From Deltaproteobacteria bacterium (lineage in GTDB: Bacteria; Myxococcota_A; Polyangia; Polyangiales; Houyiibacteriaceae), in contig QMMB01000098.1 in assembly GCA_003647035.1 (NCBI GenBank), forward strand, positions 1 to 9,389: a stretch of 9,389 bases of DNA, read 5' to 3'. The position numbers and the translations under genes were made by a program. Of the stretch, positions 5,837-9,389 are shown one piece after another. The notes beneath the pieces were generated by a model, which was not told the DNA's origin, did no database searches, and was given only the letters and a program-made list of their open reading frames with translations. How positions within the stretch are numbered: the stretch's first letter is position 1; each line of letters opens with the position of its first letter.

Positions 5837-6950
5837 GGCTAGCGCTGTCGCCATCGGCACGGTCGCCGACGAAAAACTCGGACCCGAGGTATCGGTCGTG
5901 GATTCGCTGAAGCAGAATCTTGCTGACCGCAGCCGCGGGCACGGCAAGGAGCACCCCCGTGAACCCCAAGAGCTCGGCGCCGACCAGCAGCGCAAACAGC
6001 ACGGTGATCGCAGAAATTCCAACGGTGTCGCCCATGATCTTCGGAGTGATGACGAAACCCTCCAAGCCCTGAATCACGATATGAACTCCAAGCACCCACA
6101 GAATCTGCTCCCAACCTTGCCAATCGAGCGCGGTCATCAGCAGGGCGGTGAGCAATGCGAGCGTGCTGCCAACGTACGGGATGAACGAAAGAAACCCTGC
6201 CATAATCCCGATAGGCAGCGCGAGGGGTACGCCGATCGAGCCGTAGCCCACGGCGTACAGCACGGCGAGGATCGCCATGACCGTGAACTGGCCTCGGAAG
6301 AACTGGCCGAGGACCAAATCGACGTCGCGAAAGAAGCTGTTGGCTTGCGGCCGATGACGCGGGGGGATGAGCTCGCCCACCTTCGCAACGATGACGTCGA
6401 AGTCGTAGAGCAAATAGAACGCAAACACAGGCACGATCAGCGCAGCGATGATCGCACCCAGGGCGGAGGCCGTTCCTCCGAGCAGCCATTTGACCACCGC
6501 AGTCACGGGCGTGTAGCCCTTCGTGAGCACCGACTGAATGTCGAGGTGGAGCTCCTCGAGCGCCTGGCCCACCGAGGTCGGAATCTCGAGCCCGTACTCG
6601 GCGAGCATCGGCTCCAACGCGGCCCGGCTGTGCGCGACGAGCGCAGGCAGCCTCCTCAAGAAGCTCGCCACCTCCTCGTAAACCATCGGGACGATGACGA
6701 GAATGGCAACCGCGGCTAGCGCAAACGAACCCACCAAGAGCACGGCGATGCCGACCGCGCGCGCGATCGGTTTTCCGCGAAGCAGACGGTTCGCTTCGAT
6801 TCGGTCGACCAGCGGGTCGAGCATGTAGGCGATGAGGAAGGCGAAGAACACGGGCGCCAACACGCCACGTAGGGTGTAGAGCAACCAACCCGTGGCAACG
6901 GAAACACCGAGCCAGAGAACCCAGCGGGGGATGTTGTCACGGTCGGACAT
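5814..6950 (-). CDS. AI-2E family transporter (PerM/TqsA/YdiK-like membrane protein)
   Basis: A 378-aa inner-membrane protein of normal family length. Hydrophobic segments are seen at about 10-25, 29-45, 65-90, 155-182, 220-250, 251-275, 283-302 and 312-345, with a soluble amphipathic region (about 91-150) after the third, the standard AI-2E layout. Family hallmarks: AFLIAYMLDPLVDRIE near the N-terminus, FLSFIPYVGSTLA (253-265), and LEGFVITPKIMGDTVGI (296-312). Members are variously proposed to export autoinducer-2 (TqsA) or act as Na+/H+ antiporters; the substrate cannot be deduced here. The hydrophilic C-terminal tail (GDRADGDSASPSEPRQD) is cytoplasmic-looking and variable. ATG 6950 has AGAAGG 5 nt upstream. 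The gene begins 21 bp after the stop of the RNase HII-like gene and is probably co-transcribed with it. Its 3' end overlaps the convergent exported-protein gene by 23 bp. Confidence 0.92.
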   Translation of the reverse strand: MSDRDNIPRWVLWLGVSVATGWLLYTLRGVLAPVFFAFLIAYMLDPLVDRIEANRLLRGKPIARAVGIAVLLVGSFALAAVAILVIVPMVYEEVASFLRRLPALVAHSRAALEPMLAEYGLEIPTSVGQALEELHLDIQSVLTKGYTPVTAVVKWLLGGTASALGAIIAALIVPVFAFYLLYDFDVIVAKVGELIPPRHRPQANSFFRDVDLVLGQFFRGQFTVMAILAVLYAVGYGSIGVPLALPIGIMAGFLSFIPYVGSTLALLTALLMTALDWQGWEQILWVLGVHIVIQGLEGFVITPKIMGDTVGISAITVLFALLVGAELLGFTGVLLAVPAAAVSKILLQRIHDRYLGSEFFVGDRADGDSASPSEPRQD

Positions 6951-6971
6951 GCGAGCCTTCTACCACAGGCG

Positions 6972-7904
6972 TCAGGCTTGCCGCCTGAAGCAATCGGGGG
7001 CGATGCCTAGCCGGAGGCGCGAGGCCTCCGTCGCGTCGATGAATCGGGTCGTCACCGGGTCGTGATACCCACTGGCGAGATCCAAGTCCGGGTTGCCCCG
7101 CCGATAGAACTCTCCGATGCGGCGCATGGAGATCTCCCGCACGTACTTCCCGACGATCGAGGCAAGCGCGACCGGCAGGTGCCGGGCGTCGGCATCGACC
7201 TCGAAGCGAATCTCACCTACACCCTCGACCCGGTACCTACGTTGGCCGCGGCGCCCGGCGAGTGACCGAACGCGGTGCGGCTCGAAGCGCGAGATGCGCG
7301 ACGCGTAGTCCCGAATGCCGCCGACCATGCCGCAGACGGCGAGCAGCCCCGCACCGTGACCGGCGTGCACGGCGCAGATGAGATCCTCGAAGAGCTCGAG
7401 GTCGACGGCGAGCTTGTTCGTGCCGGCCGAAAGCTTGGCGTTGAGGACCCCGGCGCAGGCTATCCGGCTTTGGACATCGACGATGCGAAGGCTGGAACGG
7501 CCCACGAGCTGATCGAGAAGCCCTTCGCCGTGGGACACATCACCGCCAAACGCCGGCAGCCGCAGATCGACGGCCCAGCATTGTGCGGCGGTCCGCGCGT
7601 CGGGACAGCCTGCGCGGAGGCGTCGACGGGAACCGGGAGAAACCAGGTCGAGAAATGCGTCGGCGGTGGCGGCAAGCCCGCCACCCCCCCGCCTCACGAG
7701 GGCCAAGGCGACCGACTCGGTGAACCCCATGCGACCGAAACCACCGGTCTCCTTGCTGTCGGTCAGCCCCAAAGCAAGGCCTCGCTCGCACAGGGCAGCT
7801 CGCGCATATCGGGGGACCCGGAGGGCTACCGAAGTGGCCACCAAAGGCCCCAACCGCGGCCCGAGACCGTTCTCATCAACCCCCATCACCAGCATGTTCG
7901 CCAT
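6972..7904 (-). CDS. RNase HII-related protein, probably missing one catalytic Asp
   Basis: A 310-aa protein with an RNase HII outline. The opening motif GVDENGLGPRLGPLVAT (8-24) matches GxDEAGRGPxxGP and keeps Asp10 and Glu11. DSKETGG follows where RNase HII has DSK(K/L). Near the C-terminus, VDADARHLPVALASIVGKYVRE (from about 236) matches the conserved Asp and ASIxAKxxRD block, and GYHDPVT matches the GYGT region. The third acidic position is expected in a segment that in related proteins reads, from memory, VCDK.GGR; here it is VCGMVGGIRDY (190-200), with Gly for Asp. The mid-section (about 70-150) is longer than in E. coli RnhB (198 aa), as in the DENGLGP subgroup. RNase HII excises ribonucleotides from DNA; activity here is doubtful. 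ATG 7904 is preferred because an in-frame TTG at 7949 would start inside the promoter-like repeat. It is first gene of a unit with the AI-2E gene. Confidence 0.75.
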   Translation of the reverse strand: MANMLVMGVDENGLGPRLGPLVATSVALRVPRYARAALCERGLALGLTDSKETGGFGRMGFTESVALALVRRGGGGLAATADAFLDLVSPGSRRRLRAGCPDARTAAQCWAVDLRLPAFGGDVSHGEGLLDQLVGRSSLRIVDVQSRIACAGVLNAKLSAGTNKLAVDLELFEDLICAVHAGHGAGLLAVCGMVGGIRDYASRISRFEPHRVRSLAGRRGQRRYRVEGVGEIRFEVDADARHLPVALASIVGKYVREISMRRIGEFYRRGNPDLDLASGYHDPVTTRFIDATEASRLRLGIAPDCFRRQA

Positions 7905-8021
7905 GTACCACGGGTCTCGGAGCCGCCACCATGGGCCCAGATTGGCCAAATGGCCAAATCACGGTAATATTATGATGTTGTGGTAGCTCGGACACACGCT
8001 GCCTCTGGGAACGAGGATCAG
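7905..8021. promoter_or_regulatory. Divergent promoter region with AT-rich core and tandem TGGCCAAA
   Basis: This non-coding stretch lies between the chosen starts of two divergent genes. TGGCCAAA is repeated exactly at 7943-7950 and 7951-7958, overlapping the palindromes TTGGCCAA and TGGCCA. Just right of it is the most AT-rich run in the window, containing the palindrome TAATATTA (7965-7972). For the + gene, TTGGCC (7942-7947) and TAATAT (7965-7970) are 17 bp apart, each matching 4 of 6 consensus bases; TATTAT at 7968-7973 is a better -10 (5 of 6) with longer spacing. A start near 7980 would give a leader of about 40 nt. The symmetrical -10 could also serve the minus-strand gene. The repeat overlaps the putative -35, as an operator would. 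Confidence 0.5.
8013..8016 (+). promoter_or_regulatory. Ribosome-binding site that decides the start of the receiver-like gene
   Basis: GAGG lies 5 nt upstream of ATG 8022. The upstream in-frame GTG at 7980 has no such site and falls at the expected transcription start. Confidence 0.55.
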
Positions 8022-8807
8022 ATGCAGAGGGAAACCCCCATCGCACGGATGGTGCGCGAGGCGATCGAAGTGGTCGCCACGCCGGAGGTGCGGGTTCAGA
8101 TCCTCCACCGCGCGCTGCACATGGCGCGCGAGCATGAGATCCCGGCATCCGGTGAGCCGCTGCGTCGCTTCGCGGACAAGCATCTTCGAACCGCGATGAC
8201 GTTCTACCTGGGCAACGAGACCAGCGACGCAGTGATGCAAAATCTAGCGCCCATGCTCACGCTTGCCGAGCGGGTTAGCTCGCAGCCTCCGCGTAAGACG
8301 GTGCGCCCGGACGAAACGCGCAAGCTCGGCCGCCGTCGGCAACACTCCGGGGTCACGCGCAAGGATCCGGTCGATCCCCGAGAGACCGACACATCGAAGT
8401 ACCCCACAGTGCAACCCATGGGCGTAGCCCTGCCCATGGTGTTCGTCGCGACCCGCGATCGCGAGCGATGCGACGCGATCGTCGAGCAGGTCGGTGACGC
8501 GGCTGCGGTTCAGCAGATCGAAGACGTCGTCGCGTTTCTCGACAACCTCAAAGCCACTGCGTCGCTGAGCCCTCTGGTCGTGATCGACTGTGTCGCGGCC
8601 TCGGTTCAACCGTCGACTATCGCCACCTTGGCGCACGAGCTTCCCAAGAGCTCGAGCGTGTTGATTTGGGGCGCGACGGACGAACACCGCGAGCTCACCG
8701 ACCTAGCGACCGACGATCGAGGCTGGCTGCGCTGCGGCATCGAAGCGACGCCCGGCGATATCGCGACGCTCATCCACACGCTCCTCGGCAAACAACCAAC
8801 GGACTAG
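8022..8807 (+). CDS. Two-domain protein with degenerate receiver (pseudo-REC) C-terminus
   Basis: A 261-aa cytoplasmic protein. Residues about 1-85 form a helical domain that I do not recognise (TPIARMVREAIEVVATPEVR, LHRALHMAREHEIP, RTAMTFYLGN). A polar, Arg-rich linker follows (about 86-134; KTVRPDETRKLGRRRQH). Residues about 135-256 have the alternating beta/alpha rhythm of a response-regulator receiver: VFVATRDRERCDAIVEQ, PLVVIDCVAA, SSSVLIWGATDE, and a final helix GDIATLIHTLLG. Asp189 in VVIDC sits where the phospho-acceptor Asp would be, but the acidic pair after strand 1 is replaced by ATRD and no conserved Lys is seen at the end of strand 5, so normal phosphorylation is unlikely. The start at ATG 8022 follows GAGG by 5 nt; GTG 7980 is the longer alternative. 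It is divergent from the RNase HII-like gene, and its last 105 bp overlap the mepA frame on the other strand. Confidence 0.72.
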   Translation: MQRETPIARMVREAIEVVATPEVRVQILHRALHMAREHEIPASGEPLRRFADKHLRTAMTFYLGNETSDAVMQNLAPMLTLAERVSSQPPRKTVRPDETRKLGRRRQHSGVTRKDPVDPRETDTSKYPTVQPMGVALPMVFVATRDRERCDAIVEQVGDAAAVQQIEDVVAFLDNLKATASLSPLVVIDCVAASVQPSTIATLAHELPKSSSVLIWGATDEHRELTDLATDDRGWLRCGIEATPGDIATLIHTLLGKQPTD

Positions 8808-9389
8808 GTGCAGGTCGCTCGCCGCGTCGCTGGCTCTAGCGTCTTGCTTGCGTGCGGTGTCGCTCAACCACGGCCAATGCGGAGCTTGCTCTGTGCACCC
8901 GAGGCTTCGTTCATCAGTCCCGCACCCCACTCGGAGGTGAAAGTGGTCGTCATGCGAGTCCCCACGCGTCGGCTGGTGAAGCACCCAGGTGGCCCGAACC
9001 ACCGCTTCGGGCGAGCTTTCGTAGCGGGCCGCGTACCGCAGGAGGCGAGCCTTGAGCTCGTTGGAGCAGAAGAGCCACTTGACGCGCGCTTGATCGTCCA
9101 TGACCAGGGTACGCACGAGATGCCAGTTGCGCGCTTCGTCGAAGCGGAAGACCCGGCCACGCAGGGTCGCGAAGCCCAGGCGACCGAAGCGCAGCCAGCC
9201 GTCGCCCTGGGCGGCCAGGCCGCCTGCGTCCCGTAGGAAAAACAGGAGATCGGCATCGCGCCCAGTGCGGTGGGTGCGATGCCGAGAATGTGCGCCCCCA
9301 TGGGGCGTCGATAGATCGCCCACGCGCAGTGGGTGGCCGCCTGGGAAAGCATGGGCGACTCCACGGGCCGCACGCTCAATCGCGCCCAC
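8703..9389 (-). CDS. mepA: Penicillin-insensitive murein endopeptidase (M74), N-terminus outside window
   Basis: The frame is open to the right edge, so the signal peptide and first residues lie outside; 228 residues are visible. MepA is a periplasmic zinc LAS-type peptidase that cuts D-Ala-meso-DAP cross-links in peptidoglycan. Family features in order: AIERAARGVAHAFPG, GDLSTPHGGAHSRH, the zinc motif HRTGRDAD (visible His40 and Asp47, the H-x6-D spacing of the family), WLFCSNELKARLL (in place of the usual IFVS/LFID segment) and HDDHFHLRV (His146, His149, His151; two of these bind zinc or act in catalysis). Conserved sequence seems to end near PHWPWL (about 169-175). The remaining 54 residues are low-similarity tail, of which the last 34 are read antisense to the receiver-like gene. 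That 105-bp overlap is long, so the true stop may differ (frameshift or sequencing error) or the tail may be real. Confidence 0.88.
   Translation of the reverse strand: MGAIERAARGVAHAFPGGHPLRVGDLSTPHGGAHSRHRTHRTGRDADLLFFLRDAGGLAAQGDGWLRFGRLGFATLRGRVFRFDEARNWHLVRTLVMDDQARVKWLFCSNELKARLLRYAARYESSPEAVVRATWVLHQPTRGDSHDDHFHLRVGCGTDERSLGCTEQAPHWPWLSDTARKQDARASDAASDLHLVRWLFAEERVDERRDIAGRRFDAAAQPASIVGR

Noticed and set aside
5820..6719. 299-codon open frame on the + strand
   Set aside because: It is a shadow of the AI-2E gene; the translation is highly charged (Glu/Arg/His/Asp) with no family features, as expected antisense to a membrane protein in GC-rich DNA.
5839..6888. 349-codon open frame on the - strand
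   Set aside because: It lies in another frame of the AI-2E gene and gives an Arg/Ala/His-rich translation; the AI-2E frame has clear family motifs.
6972..7949. Longer RNase HII-like protein starting at TTG 7949
   Set aside because: The extra 15 residues lack family similarity, have no ribosome-binding site, and would place the start codon inside the TGGCCAAA repeat.
7275..7967. 230-codon open frame on the + strand
   Set aside because: It is antisense to the RNase HII-like gene, whose DENGLGP and ASIVGKYVRE motifs show which strand is coding.

Overview
The window is gene-dense, GC-rich DNA with ten coding regions (two cut by the window edges), almost no spacer and no tRNA, rRNA, CRISPR or recognisable transposase gene. 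The gene set suggests a Myxococcota / former Deltaproteobacteria chromosome: a PilZ protein of the TIGR02266 type, an RNase HI with a non-standard N-terminal extension, a DENGLGP-type RNase HII relative, a degenerate receiver protein and an M74 murein endopeptidase. This placement is an inference from family resemblance and base composition, not from a marker gene.

Layout, left to right. (1) Positions 2-466 (+): the 3' part of a PilZ-domain gene with a Pro/Ala-rich repeat linker. (2) Positions 463-589: a 127-bp imperfect palindrome with 30-bp arms, lying between two convergent genes and supplying the PilZ stop codon. (3) Positions 595-1347 (-): a two-gene unit, a 105-aa protein of unknown function followed by a Nudix hydrolase with an altered Nudix box. 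(4) Positions 1394-4158 (+): a three-gene sugar cassette of class I mannose-6-phosphate isomerase, a family 2 glycosyltransferase resembling polyprenyl-phosphate sugar synthases, and a CE4 deacetylase whose GTG start overlaps the preceding stop. (5) Positions 4136-4843 (-): RNase HI. (6) Positions 4874-5836 (+): a membrane-anchored exported protein of unknown function. (7) Positions 5814-7904 (-): an RNase HII-like protein that seems to lack one catalytic Asp, then an AI-2E family membrane protein. (8) An AT-rich divergent promoter region at 7905-8021 with a tandem TGGCCAAA repeat. (9) Positions 8022-8807 (+): a two-domain protein ending in a degenerate receiver. (10) Positions 8703-9389 (-): MepA-type murein endopeptidase, its N-terminus beyond the window.

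How the genes may work together: the ManA-GT2-CE4 run is the only clear functional cassette. ManA links fructose-6-phosphate to mannose-6-phosphate, the GT2 would load a sugar on a lipid carrier or glycan, and the CE4 enzyme would deacetylate an N-acetyl sugar; envelope glycan or lipid modification is the best guess. The other genes look like envelope and nucleic-acid housekeeping functions. All three convergent pairs right of position 4000 overlap at their 3' ends (23, 23 and 105 bp), so none has room for a conventional terminator.

The best candidates for something undescribed are the palindromic element at 463-589, the RNase HII relative with a CGM in place of CDK, the divergent operator-like region near 7942-7973, and the degenerate receiver protein.
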